Origin: Niveispirillum sp. SYP-B3756
GTDB lineage: Bacteria > Pseudomonadota > Alphaproteobacteria > Azospirillales > Azospirillaceae
Direction: 5' to 3'
Length of the DNA stretch: 64,000 bases
Assembly: GCF_009495745.1 (NCBI RefSeq)
Contig: NZ_WIDQ01000003.1
Location: forward strand, 310,001-374,000
The notes below the pieces were generated by a model. It did not search any database. It was not told where the DNA came from and worked only from the letters and a program-made list of their open reading frames with translations. Of the stretch, positions 7,510-15,372 are shown piece after piece; within the stretch, counting starts at the first letter, position 1; every line of letters starts with the position of its first letter. The translations under genes were made by a program, and so were the position numbers.

Positions 7510-8475
7510 ATGTTGGACGTGGCGAAACTGGCCAAGGTTCTGGCATTGGCGGACAGCGCCAATGCCGGGGAAGCGGCCACCGCGATTGAAACCGCGCGCC
7601 GAATGCTGGCCCGGGAGGGGAAACGGCTGGTTGATCTGGTTTCCGGTCTGGCTCCTGCACCGCCCGTCCCGGCAGCGCCGGCATCACCACCCGCCCCGGC
7701 GTGGGCGCAGCCGTCACGTCATGCTTCCCCTCCGCCACCACCGCCCCGACAGGGGGATGCTGCGCTGGAGCCGGCGCAGGTCATCGCCCGTTATGGCAGC
7801 CGGGAGGCGGCCCTGGCCCCCTGCAGCCGGGAGAAACTGTTGCGTGCAGCCGTCGCACGCTGGTCCCGACCGCAGGAAGCACCGCTGGACCGCTGGACCC
7901 GCAGCCTGGATGGCTGGACCACAGCCAGCCTGCCCCGTCACATGCCACCCGATATCCGCCGCGCGGTGGAAACCGCCTATTCCCTGCCCACCACCATTGC
8001 CGGAGCCATGGCGGAACTGGAATATTGGGAGCGGCGGGACCGGGAACTGGCGGCCCTGGTGCCGCACCGGGTGGCGGGTGAGGCCAGCCAGACCCATCTG
8101 GACTTGCCTGCCCATGCCCGCGCCATTGTTATTCGCCGGCTGGTGGAACATGGCTTGCGCGCCCAGACGGCGCAGGACGCCCTGGCGCGCGCCGAATATT
8201 GGCGTGCCCGTGCCGGCCGTGGCAGCTGGGTAGAAGCGGCCTTGCTGGAGGATTTGCGCCATCTGGCCCGGCTGGAAGGGGCCGTGGAACAGAATGATGA
8301 GGATAAGGGCAAGCCCAGCCATTTCCGCACCGCGTCGGAGCGGCGCGAAGAGGTGGTGCGGATGTTGACGGACCCGGAAACCGCCAGCCTGTCGGATCGG
8401 GAAATCGCCCGACGTGTGGGCGTATCGCCGCAAACGGTGGGGAATCTGCGCCGGCGGACAGGCACTGGTGAGTAA
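7510..8475 (+). CDS. DUF2786-like protein with C-terminal helix-turn-helix
   Basis: About 321 residues from the ATG at 7510, chosen because GGAG (7501-7504) sits five bases upstream; in-frame ATGs at 7507 and 7495 are alternatives. Residues 5-45 (LAKVLALADSANAGEAATA, then ETARRMLAREG) fit the DUF2786 pattern. A Pro-rich linker follows (about 48-82). The middle is helical with two imperfect copies of an AxxEYWxRR segment. Residues about 279-321 end in a helix-turn-helix (SLSDREIARRVGVSPQTVG). I recognise no characterised homologue. With the two palindromic operators over its start, an autoregulating DNA-binding protein is the best guess. It is followed immediately by a structured repeat. Confidence 0.7.
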   Translation: MLDVAKLAKVLALADSANAGEAATAIETARRMLAREGKRLVDLVSGLAPAPPVPAAPASPPAPAWAQPSRHASPPPPPPRQGDAALEPAQVIARYGSREAALAPCSREKLLRAAVARWSRPQEAPLDRWTRSLDGWTTASLPRHMPPDIRRAVETAYSLPTTIAGAMAELEYWERRDRELAALVPHRVAGEASQTHLDLPAHARAIVIRRLVEHGLRAQTAQDALARAEYWRARAGRGSWVEAALLEDLRHLARLEGAVEQNDEDKGKPSHFRTASERREEVVRMLTDPETASLSDREIARRVGVSPQTVGNLRRRTGTGE

Positions 8476-8612
8476 TACTATCGGTCAAGAATCTTGACCG
8501 ATAGTACGGCGGCGACTGCCGCCGCGCCGCTCATGCGGCGTAGCCAAGCCAGCGGATGCTGGCGCCGGCGATTGAGGGGCACGAAAGCGTGACCAGCGGT
8601 CATGATTTCGTG
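8476..8612 (+). repeat. Structured interspersed repeat, copy 1
   Basis: The copy begins directly after the TAA at 8473-8475. The hairpins in order are: (1) a perfect 15-base-arm palindrome, 8476-8490/8492-8506; (2) CGGCGGC-GACT-GCCGCCG, 8507-8524; (3) CGCCGC-TCAT-GCGGCG, 8525-8540; a GCCAAG linker, 8543-8548; (4) CCAGC-GGAT-GCTGG, 8549-8562; then CGCCGGCGATTGAGGG; (5) CACGAAA...TTTCGTG, 8580-8612, with an inner TGACC-AGC-GGTCA. The same order recurs in the other copies with changed stems and conserved linkers. TGGTAT at 8617-8622 may be a decayed terminal repeat. Hairpin 1 has no T-tract, so it is not a standard terminator. Confidence 0.85.
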
Positions 8613-8636
8613 GCGCTGGTATAAGGCGGCCGAGCC

Positions 8637-9416
8637 TTATTTCACCCAGTAGCCTGATGCCTTGAGCCAGGCGGGATTGGCCGCGCGTTCGGTTTCCAGC
8701 CAGGCCCGCACGGCACGGCTGACACTGGCCTCGGCGGCAATCCAGCCGAACCATGCGCCCGGCGGGAAATCCAGCCCAGCCAAAGCTGTCAGGAACGGGT
8801 CGGCATCATCACCCTTGCTCAAGGGGCGGTGGACCCAATGCAGGCTGAGATCGGCGGCACTGGTCAGCGGCAGTTCATGGTCCGGCCCCGCCACGGCGGC
8901 CACGACGATGGCGCGGCTGCCGGCCGGCAGTTCTTCCAGCCGCCGGGCAACTGCCGGCAACGCCGTTTCATCGCCCACCAGCAGATGCCAGTCAAAGGCC
9001 AGCGGAATCAGCATCGAACCGCGGGGCCCGCCGATGCCCAGCGGATCACCTGGCTGCGCAGTGCGCGCCCAATCAGCGGCGGGCCCACTTTCATGCAGCG
9101 CAAAATCAATGGTCAGTTGATTGGTGGCGGCATCGTAATGGCGGGGGGTGAAATCCCGCATGATCGGCTTTTCCTCCCCGGCCATCGCGTCGGGCGCCAC
9201 CGGCCGCACCGGCCCCTGTTCACCCGGCCGGGGGAAGAACAGCTTCACATGATCGTCAAAGCCAGGGCTGTCGAACCCTTCCAACGCCGGCCCGGTGAGG
9301 GTGATCCGCCGCATGGAGGGGGTAAGGTCGGTGACGGCGGAAACCAGCAATTGGCGGAAGCGCAATTCGTGGCGCACACGACGCGGGGTCCGTTCATCCC
9401 CGTTCGCATTTTCCAT
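8637..9416 (-). CDS. Siderophore-interacting protein / NAD(P)H-dependent ferric reductase (YqjH/ViuB family)
   Basis: A 259-residue flavin reductase of the SIP family. The FAD-binding domain covers about 15-140, with the RDFTPRHYD flavin motif. The NAD(P)H-binding half contains LLVGDETALPAVARRLEELP and ends with the family-typical GYWVK. It reduces ferric siderophores in the cytoplasm and releases iron. It is divergent from a PadR-family YqjI-like repressor gene with a strong palindrome between them, the known E. coli yqjH/yqjI arrangement. Function is inferred from family and context. Confidence 0.85.
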   Translation of the reverse strand: MENANGDERTPRRVRHELRFRQLLVSAVTDLTPSMRRITLTGPALEGFDSPGFDDHVKLFFPRPGEQGPVRPVAPDAMAGEEKPIMRDFTPRHYDAATNQLTIDFALHESGPAADWARTAQPGDPLGIGGPRGSMLIPLAFDWHLLVGDETALPAVARRLEELPAGSRAIVVAAVAGPDHELPLTSAADLSLHWVHRPLSKGDDADPFLTALAGLDFPPGAWFGWIAAEASVSRAVRAWLETERAANPAWLKASGYWVK

Positions 9417-9440
9417 GATATGATCTTTCCTGAATTTATG

Positions 9441-9475
9441 TACGTAACGATCAAACGATATATCGTTTGTTACGT
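9441..9475. promoter_or_regulatory. Palindromic operator between yqjH-like and yqjI-like genes
   Basis: AAACGATATATCGTTT (9453-9468) is a perfect 16-base palindrome. It is flanked by a second, outer inverted repeat, ACGTAAC (9442-9448) and GTTACGT (9469-9475). It occupies the short region between the two divergent genes. YqjI in E. coli represses both itself and yqjH from the shared intergenic region, so this is the expected operator; binding is inferred. Confidence 0.7.
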
Positions 9476-9529
9476 CAAGAGCGATTCAAGGACGGACCAT
9501 CCGGTCACGAAACGTTGGAATTTGGAAAT

Positions 9530-10111
9530 ATGCGAGACGGAATGCGGGGGCGCGGCCATGGCCGCCATGGGGAACGGGGGGACCATCACCCGGATGGTAG
9601 CGGGCTGGGGCACGGCCGGCATGGGCGCGGCGGCGGCGGCCGGGTCTTCGGTCCCGGTGACCTGCGGCTGGTGCTGCTGGCCCTGCTGGCCGAGCAGCCG
9701 CGCCATGGTTATGAGCTGATCAAGGCGATTGAAGCCATCTTCCACGGCACCTACAGCCCCAGCCCCGGCTCAGTCTATCCGATCCTGACCATGGCGGAGG
9801 AGTTGGGCCATATTACCCCGGTGGAGGGCGATGGCGCCCGCCGCCCGCTGGCAGTCACGCCAGAGGGGCTGCAATGGCTGGCGGATAATGCCGATGCGGT
9901 AGAACTGGCCCAGTCGCGGATGCAGTTCGCCGCCCGCGCTATGGTCAAGCGCACGGTGCCAGAACCGGTGATGCAGAGCATGGAAAAGCTGAAGGCAGCC
10001 CTGGCCTTCCACGCCGACCAATGGACCCCAACGGAAACGGCCAGGGTAAAGGCCATTCTGGAGCAGGCGGTGAAGGAGATTGGGGGCCTGCCGGAGACGA
10101 CAGGCCCCTGA
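9530..10111 (+). CDS. yqjI: PadR-family metal-sensing repressor (YqjI-like)
   Basis: About 193 residues from the ATG at 9530. An upstream in-frame TTG at 9467 lies inside the operator and is unlikely. Residues 1-38 are rich in Gly, His and Arg (GHGRHGERGDHH, GHGRHG), a probable nickel- or iron-binding tail as in E. coli YqjI. The PadR winged helix follows (LLALLAEQPRHGYELIKAIE, then SPGSVYPILTMAEELG), and the C-terminus is helical. It probably represses the divergent ferric reductase gene and itself in response to metal. An 8-bp GC hairpin (10083-10108) spans its stop region. Confidence 0.85.
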   Translation: MRDGMRGRGHGRHGERGDHHPDGSGLGHGRHGRGGGGRVFGPGDLRLVLLALLAEQPRHGYELIKAIEAIFHGTYSPSPGSVYPILTMAEELGHITPVEGDGARRPLAVTPEGLQWLADNADAVELAQSRMQFAARAMVKRTVPEPVMQSMEKLKAALAFHADQWTPTETARVKAILEQAVKEIGGLPETTGP

Positions 10112-10138
10112 GCCCAAGACTTCACCGGCCTGGGGCGG

Positions 10139-11212
10139 TCAATGCCCTGCCGCGGCCCCACCGGCCAGGGCATTGCCGATGCCGATAATGATGGTGGAAC
10201 CCACCAGGGCGCCGATACCCGCCCAGACAAAGCTGCGGGTCCGGCGGGAGGTGCCGGCCCATTCCTTCAACGCGAAGCCCCACAGGGTGGAGAACAGAAT
10301 GATGCTGGCCATATGCAGCGTCCAGGAGGAGAAGCCATAGGCCCCCATCTGGCTTTCACCCATGGTGTAGAAGAAGAACTGCAGATACCACAGCGTGCCG
10401 CCAAGGGCGGCAAGCAGATAGTTGCGCAACAGCGGCGGGCGTTCCCCCCCATCGCGCACGCGGCCCACCAGCTCACCCAGGCTGCCATTGCGGAAGATCA
10501 GCCAGCCGCACCAGATAGCATTGGTAGTCAGGCCACCCACCAGCACCACACACAGCACTGGCAGCCCCTGCCAGAGCACATCGGTGCCAGCCGCCAATGT
10601 CAGGTCACGGATCGGCTGGCCGGCGGCAAGGCCAAAGGCGAAGCAACTGGACATGACGCCGGAGAAGACAGCAACAGCCAGCCCCTTGCGCAGGTCGAAT
10701 TCGGCCACGCCGCCGCCCTGCCCGCCAGCCCCTTCCGCCTCCTTGGATTTGCCGGCCTTGGCCACCAGCACAATGCCCACCAGCGTCACCAGGATGCCGG
10801 ACAGGGTGGCCCCGCCGCTCGCCGTCTGGGCCAGATGCAGCAGTGAACCGTCAAAAATCGGTGGCCCCAGCGTACCGATCACCGTGGTCAGTCCCAGCAC
10901 CACGGCCATGCCCAGCGACAGGCCGAGATAGCGCATGGTCAAGCCGAAGGTCAGCCCGCCAAAGCCCCAGAGCAGGCCCCAGAACCAGCACCAGAACAAG
11001 GTATCGGTCGGGGTCGCCCCCAGGACGCCGAACAGGTCATGGGTGCGCAGGCCGGCAACGATCCAGGGCGCGAAAGCCCAGGAGAACAGGCCGCCAACGA
11101 TCCAGAAAATCTCCCAGGACCAGCGACTGATCTTTTTATAGGGAACGTAAAAGCTGGCGGACGCCAGGCCGCCCAGCCAATGAAAAAGCAAACCAATCAG
11201 GGGATTGGGCAT
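10139..11212 (-). CDS. rhaT: L-rhamnose-proton symporter RhaT
   Basis: About 357 residues, close to E. coli RhaT (344), with around ten hydrophobic segments. The N-terminus (FHWLGGLASASFYVPYKKI, then WSWEIFWIVGG) is highly characteristic of RhaT. I chose the ATG at 11212 because GGAGG lies nine bases before it; an ATG at 11221 abuts the Shine-Dalgarno and is less likely. It imports L-rhamnose across the inner membrane with protons. It lies downstream of the rhamnose catabolic genes on the same strand but is separated from them by a strong hairpin terminator, so it may have its own promoter or depend on read-through. Confidence 0.9.
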   Translation of the reverse strand: MPNPLIGLLFHWLGGLASASFYVPYKKISRWSWEIFWIVGGLFSWAFAPWIVAGLRTHDLFGVLGATPTDTLFWCWFWGLLWGFGGLTFGLTMRYLGLSLGMAVVLGLTTVIGTLGPPIFDGSLLHLAQTASGGATLSGILVTLVGIVLVAKAGKSKEAEGAGGQGGGVAEFDLRKGLAVAVFSGVMSSCFAFGLAAGQPIRDLTLAAGTDVLWQGLPVLCVVLVGGLTTNAIWCGWLIFRNGSLGELVGRVRDGGERPPLLRNYLLAALGGTLWYLQFFFYTMGESQMGAYGFSSWTLHMASIILFSTLWGFALKEWAGTSRRTRSFVWAGIGALVGSTIIIGIGNALAGGAAAGH

Positions 11213-11280
11213 TGGTACCATCCTCCCGTCAGGCCGCGTGTGTCGCGGCTCTTGCTTCTTGGCGGGTTGTCATGAATGCA

Positions 11281-11311
11281 AAGGGGGCGGTGCTGTTCGC
11301 ACCGCCCCCTT
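11281..11311 (-). terminator. Rho-independent terminator between the rhamnose SDR gene and rhaT
   Basis: AAGGGGGCGGTGC and GCACCGCCCCCTT form a perfect 13-bp stem with a 5-base loop. On the minus strand the stem is followed by TTTGCATTC. It would end or attenuate transcription of the catabolic operon before rhaT. Confidence 0.75.
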
Positions 11312-11318
11312 AATGGTC

Positions 11319-12074
11319 TCAATAGGTTGTGCGTCCGCCGGAAATGTCGAAGGTGGACGCGGTGGTAAAGCTGCACTCCTGACTGGCCATCCAGCAGATC
11401 ATGGCCGCCACCTCATGCACCTCCCCCAGCCTGCCGGCGGGGATTTTGGAGAGCATATAGTCAATCTGGCTCTGCGGCAGCTGTTCCAGGATCGGGCTCT
11501 TAAACGTCGCCGGGGTCAGGGCATTGACGCGGATGCCGGTCTTGGCCAGTTCCTTGCCCAGCGATTTGGTGAACCCGATCACGCCTGCCTTCGACGCCGA
11601 ATAGGCGGACGCGTTGGGGTTGCCTTCCTTGCCCGCGACGGAGGAGACATTGACGATGCGGCCGTAATCGTTCCTCAGCATGTGCGGGATCACCGCGCGG
11701 CAGCAATAGAACAGGCCGTTCAGGTTGATGTCGATCACCCGGCGCCAGCTATCCAGCGGGAATTCCTGCACCGGGACCGTGGCCCCGGTGATGCCCGCAC
11801 TGGCCACCAGCACATCCAGCCGGCCCAGCTTGGCCGCCACGGCATCGGCAGCGGCCTGCACGGCATCGGCGTCCGTCACGTCCAGTTCAACCGCGTCCAC
11901 CGCACCCGTGGCAGCCTTGGCGGCGGCCAGCGCATCCGGGTTCATGTCCCAGATCACCACCTGGGCCCCTTCCTGCGTCAGCCGGGCCGCCACGTCGCGC
12001 CCCACGCCGGAGGCCCCGCCGGTGACGACGGCAACCTGCCCCTGAAACCGGTTGGCATAGATGATGCCGCTCAT
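11319..12074 (-). CDS. SDR, probable 2-keto-3-deoxy-L-rhamnonate 4-dehydrogenase (LRA5-like)
   Basis: A 251-residue short-chain dehydrogenase. The Rossmann motif is TGGASGVGR (near residue 16) and the active site is Ser / YSASKAG. I chose the ATG at 12074, which overlaps the upstream hydrolase stop (ATGA). In the non-phosphorylated rhamnose pathway, an SDR oxidises 2-keto-3-deoxy-L-rhamnonate at C4 to the 2,4-diketo acid, which a fumarylacetoacetase-like hydrolase then cleaves. Both partner enzymes are adjacent, which makes this assignment strong; the sequence alone would also allow a related sugar-acid SDR. Confidence 0.8.
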   Translation of the reverse strand: MSGIIYANRFQGQVAVVTGGASGVGRDVAARLTQEGAQVVIWDMNPDALAAAKAATGAVDAVELDVTDADAVQAAADAVAAKLGRLDVLVASAGITGATVPVQEFPLDSWRRVIDINLNGLFYCCRAVIPHMLRNDYGRIVNVSSVAGKEGNPNASAYSASKAGVIGFTKSLGKELAKTGIRVNALTPATFKSPILEQLPQSQIDYMLSKIPAGRLGEVHEVAAMICWMASQECSFTTASTFDISGGRTTY

Positions 12075-12934
12075 GCCACACCTTCCTGGGTCCAGGCCAC
12101 AACGTCCTGGCACTGTTCACCCAGCTTGGAGATGCCCAGGCGGATCACGTCACCGGCCTTCAGATATGTCGGTTCCGGCTTCAACCCCATACCCACGCCC
12201 GGCGGGGTGCCGGTGGTGATCAGGTCGCCCGGTTCCAGGGTGATGAACTGGCTGATGTAGGCGACCAACTGGCGGCAGGTGAAAATCATCGTCCGGCTGT
12301 TGCCGTTCTGATAGCGGTGGCCATTCACTTCCAGCCACATATCCAGATCCTGCGGGTCACCCACCTCGTCCGAGGTCACCATCCAGGGGCCGACCGGGCC
12401 GAACGTGTCACAGCCCTTGCCCTTGTCCCAGGTGCCGCCACGCTCGATCTGGAAGGCGCGCTCGGAGACGTCGTTGATCAGCACGTAACCGGCCACATGA
12501 TCCAGCGCCGCTTCCTCGCTGACATAGCGGGCGCGGCTGCCGATGACGATGCCCAGTTCCACTTCCCAGTCGGTCTTCTGGGAATCCTTGGGGATCATCA
12601 CCGGGTCGTTGGGGCCGTTCAGGCAGGAGACGGCCTTGGTGAACAGCACTGGTTCGGCCGGCACCGGCAGGTTGGATTCCGCCGCATGGTCAGCGAAATT
12701 CAGCCCTACGGCGATGAATTTGCGCACGCCATGGATGGGAATGCCGTAACGCGGGGAACCTTCCACGGCCGGCAGGCTGGCCGGGTCGATGGCGGCGATC
12801 TGGGCCAGACCGGCCGGCGTCAGCATGTCGGGCGTGATATCGGCAATATGGCCGGACAGGTCGCGGATGGTGCCGGATGCATCCAGCAGACCGGGCTTTT
12901 CCTGCCCCTTGGGGCCGTAACGCAGCAGTTTCAT
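12071..12934 (-). CDS. 2,4-diketo-3-deoxy-L-rhamnonate hydrolase, FAH family (LRA6-like)
   Basis: A 287-residue fumarylacetoacetate hydrolase-family protein. The conserved core begins at KFIAVGLNFADHAAE, with acidic metal ligands in the DWEVELGIVIG segment, then GYVLINDVSER, and GDLITTGTPPGVG near the C-terminus. It would cleave 2,4-diketo-3-deoxy-L-rhamnonate to pyruvate and L-lactate, the last step of the diketo-hydrolase route. Its stop overlaps the SDR start by four bases. The 233-base gap on its 5' side holds a long palindromic repeat. Confidence 0.85.
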   Translation of the reverse strand: MKLLRYGPKGQEKPGLLDASGTIRDLSGHIADITPDMLTPAGLAQIAAIDPASLPAVEGSPRYGIPIHGVRKFIAVGLNFADHAAESNLPVPAEPVLFTKAVSCLNGPNDPVMIPKDSQKTDWEVELGIVIGSRARYVSEEAALDHVAGYVLINDVSERAFQIERGGTWDKGKGCDTFGPVGPWMVTSDEVGDPQDLDMWLEVNGHRYQNGNSRTMIFTCRQLVAYISQFITLEPGDLITTGTPPGVGMGLKPEPTYLKAGDVIRLGISKLGEQCQDVVAWTQEGVA

Positions 12935-13023
12935 GGGTTTTTTCTTTCGTGATCGGAAATGGATGGGGGGCAGGCGCTGCGTCGAACATCCGGTGAGGCA
13001 CCGTCCGTCCTTCCCCTTCTCCC

Positions 13024-13103
13024 GTCACCCCGGCGCAGGCCGGGGTCCAGTTTCGTAGAGCAAAGCGCTTGTGACCCTGGACCCCGGCCTGCGCCGGGGT
13101 GAC
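13024..13103. repeat. Long palindromic repeat (GTCACCCCGGCG family), copy 1
   Basis: Arms of 27 bases (13024-13050 and 13077-13103) pair perfectly around a 26-base loop. The loop contains TTCGTAGAGCAAAGCG, which is shared with copy 2. It lies between the rhamnonate dehydratase and FAH genes, so it would be transcribed within the operon. Similar GTCACCCCGGCG palindromes are common in alphaproteobacterial intergenic DNA. Confidence 0.85.
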
Positions 13104-13167
13104 GGTGAGAAAGTGGGAGCGGCGTCAAAAACGGAAACGTAGTCGACACAGCCCCCCCAGGCGTCTG

Positions 13168-14367
13168 TTACTTCCCCGCCCCCACATAGGGCCGGTGCAG
13201 GGCAACCTCGCGGTTCAGCTCCACACCGAACCCGGGCTTGTCGGACAGTTTCAGCTTGCCATTCACCGGCACCGGCTCGCCCAGCAATTGCGGGTGGAAC
13301 ATCGGCACCACCTTGTCGGCCTTGGGCGCCATCATCAGGAATTCGGCGAACGGGCTGTTATGCCGGGTGATGACAAAGTGATAGGAATAGACCGACGACC
13401 CGTGCGGAATGACCATGACGCCCCGGCTGTCGGCCAGATTGGCGATCTTGGTCAGTTCCGTCACGCCACCGCACCAGCCGACATCGGGCTGGATGATGTC
13501 GCAGCAATCCATTTCCATCAGCATCCGGAAGCCCCAACGGGTGGCCTCATGCTCACCCGTGGTCACCAACATGCCCGGCGGGGCTGCCTTCTTCAGCGCG
13601 GCATAGCCCCAGTAATCGTCGGGCGACAGAGCCTCTTCAATCCATTTCAGGCCGTATTCCTGCGCCTTGTGGGCCAGTTTGGTGGCATAGTTCAGGTCCA
13701 GCGCCATCCAGCAATCGAACATCAGCCAGAAATCCGGCCCCACCCGCTCCCGCATGGTGGCCAGTTCCTCGATATTCTTGCGCAGGCCCTCTTCACCCTC
13801 CGCCGGGCCGTGATGCAGCGGCATCTTGCCACCGATAAAGCCCATTTCCTTGGCCAGATCGGGCCGGGCACCGGTGGCGTAGAAGGTCAACTCATCGCGC
13901 ACGGCACCGCCCAGCAGGTGATAGACCGGTTCCTGCCGCAGCTTGCCCAGCAGATCCCACAAGGCCAGATCAACGCCGGAAATGGCGTTCACCACCAAAC
14001 CCTTGCGGCCATAATATTGGGAACCGAAATACATCTGGTCCCAGATCTTCTCCACCTCCACCGGGGAACGCCCGATCAGGAAGCGGGAGAAATGCTTTTC
14101 CACCAGATAGCAGGCCGGCTCACCCCCCGTGGTGACGGCAAAACCGACCGTGCCATCGGCCGCCTCAATCTCCACCACCAGTGTGCCCAGCACATTGATG
14201 CCAAAGCTCTGCCGGCTCTGCCGATATTCCGGATACCGGCTCATCGGCGTGGCGATATGGTCGTCGATCCAATGGCCGTCGCCCTGGTCATGATAATCGG
14301 CACCGCCACCCCGCACCACATAGGCACGAACATCGCGGATAAGGGGAAAGCCCATGATGCTGTCCAC
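13168..14367 (-). CDS. rhmD: L-rhamnonate dehydratase
   Basis: A 399-residue enolase-superfamily dehydratase. It shows the RhmD hallmarks GDYHDQG-like [16 protein letters not shown] near residue 25, [20 protein letters not shown], metal-ligand region [27 protein letters not shown], and [14 protein letters not shown]. It dehydrates L-rhamnonate to 2-keto-3-deoxy-L-rhamnonate. The start is GTG at 14367, giving MDSIM like the E. coli MENIM; the ATG at 14355 is an alternative with better Shine-Dalgarno spacing. It is the first gene of the minus-strand rhamnose operon, divergent from the rhamnose dehydrogenase gene. Confidence 0.92.
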   Translation of the reverse strand: MDSIMGFPLIRDVRAYVVRGGGADYHDQGDGHWIDDHIATPMSRYPEYRQSRQSFGINVLGTLVVEIEAADGTVGFAVTTGGEPACYLVEKHFSRFLIGRSPVEVEKIWDQMYFGSQYYGRKGLVVNAISGVDLALWDLLGKLRQEPVYHLLGGAVRDELTFYATGARPDLAKEMGFIGGKMPLHHGPAEGEEGLRKNIEELATMRERVGPDFWLMFDCWMALDLNYATKLAHKAQEYGLKWIEEALSPDDYWGYAALKKAAPPGMLVTTGEHEATRWGFRMLMEMDCCDIIQPDVGWCGGVTELTKIANLADSRGVMVIPHGSSVYSYHFVITRHNSPFAEFLMMAPKADKVVPMFHPQLLGEPVPVNGKLKLSDKPGFGVELNREVALHRPYVGAGK

Positions 14368-14529
14368 TCCCTGGAGGGGCGATCATCGCCCGTTCTCATT
14401 TATGGGATAGTGTTTTATAAAATGGGACTTGCTCTGTCAATGGTGTCGCAGAGGGGGCCGGTGGCAGCAAGGGGCGGACAGAACCTGCCCCTTGCCGTTC
14501 ATTCTGCTTTATGAGATTTATGCCCGCAA

Positions 14530-14542
14530 TATGAGACTCATA
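14530..14542. promoter_or_regulatory. Palindrome TATGAGACTCATA in the divergent rhamnose promoter region
   Basis: TATGAG-A-CTCATA is a perfect 13-base odd palindrome ten bases before the start of the rhamnose dehydrogenase gene. A related half site, TTTATGAGATTTATG, precedes it at 14509-14523, and an AT-rich stretch containing TTTATAAAA lies at 14412-14420 near the dehydratase start. The 185-base region is the only divergent promoter of the pathway genes. No regulator gene lies nearby to match it. Confidence 0.5.
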
Positions 14543-14552
14543 ATCGGAGGAA

Positions 14553-15317
14553 ATGATGCTGCTTGAAGGCAAAACGGTGCTGGTGACGGGCGCTTCGCGC
14601 GGGATTGGTGCGGCGGTGGCGGTGGAATGCGCCCGCCATGGCGCCAATGTGGCGATCAATTATGCCAGCAGCCCGGATGCCGCCGATGCGGTGGTGGCCG
14701 AGATTGAGGCTTTGGGCCGCCGTGCCATCGCCGTGAAGGGCGACGTGGCTGATCCGGCCGCCGCGACCGCTTTCGCCAAGGCGGCCGTCGATGCCTTTGG
14801 CAGCGTGGATGTGTTCGTTTCCAACGCCGGCATCTGCCCCTTCCACAGCTTCCTGGACATGCCGGCGGAGGTGGTGGACCGCACCATCAAGGTGAACCTG
14901 AACGGTGCCTTCTATATGACCCAGGCAGCCGCCAACCGGATGAAGGACCAGGGCAAGGGCGGGGCGATTGTCGCCATCTCCTCCATCTCTGCCCTGGTCG
15001 GCGGTGGGATGCAGACCCATTACACCCCCACCAAGGCGGGTGTGCATTCGTTGATGCAGAGCTGCGCCATCGCGCTCGGACCCTATGGCATCCGCTGCAA
15101 TTCCGTGCTGCCCGGTACCATCATCACCGACATCAACCGGGATGATCTGGCTGATGAGGCCAAGCGCAAATATATGGAAGGCCGCATTCCGCTGGGCCGC
15201 CTGGGCCAGCCGGAGGATATTGGCGGTGCCGTGGTGTTCCTGGCCTCCGACATGGCGCGCTACGTTACCGGTGCGGCCATCCTGGTGGATGGCGGTGCGT
15301 TTGTGAACTTGCAGTAA
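14553..15317 (+). CDS. L-rhamnose 1-dehydrogenase (SDR, LRA1-like)
   Basis: A 254-residue SDR with TGASRGIG at the cofactor site and YTPTKAG at the active site. Segments such as VFVSNAGICPFHSFL, AISSISALVGGGMQTHYTPT and KRKYMEGRIPLGRLGQPEDI, with the VDGGAFVNLQ end, closely follow the characterised yeast and bacterial L-rhamnose 1-dehydrogenases. It oxidises L-rhamnose to rhamnono-lactone. Start 14553 or the next codon, 14556; GGAGG lies at 14546-14550 and favours the second Met. It is divergent from the dehydratase operon. The lactonase step has no gene here. Confidence 0.88.
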   Translation: MMLLEGKTVLVTGASRGIGAAVAVECARHGANVAINYASSPDAADAVVAEIEALGRRAIAVKGDVADPAAATAFAKAAVDAFGSVDVFVSNAGICPFHSFLDMPAEVVDRTIKVNLNGAFYMTQAAANRMKDQGKGGAIVAISSISALVGGGMQTHYTPTKAGVHSLMQSCAIALGPYGIRCNSVLPGTIITDINRDDLADEAKRKYMEGRIPLGRLGQPEDIGGAVVFLASDMARYVTGAAILVDGGAFVNLQ

Positions 15318-15333
15318 GCCTGCCAAAAAGAAT

Positions 15334-15369
15334 GGGCCGCTGCTCTGGTATGGAGCGGCGGCCCTTTTT
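15334..15369. terminator. Bidirectional terminator between rhamnose dehydrogenase and RND genes
   Basis: GGGCCGCTGCTC and GAGCGGCGGCCC form a 12-bp stem (one G-T pair) around a 7-base loop, followed by TTTTT on the plus strand. AAAAAG at 15325-15330 supplies a U-tract for the minus strand. It sits between two convergent genes and can serve both. Confidence 0.85.
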
Positions 15370-15372
15370 GTA

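Noticed and set aside
8476-8506. Rho-independent terminator of the DUF2786-like gene
   Set aside because: The stem is perfect but there is no T-tract, and the palindrome occupies the hairpin 1 position of the repeat family.
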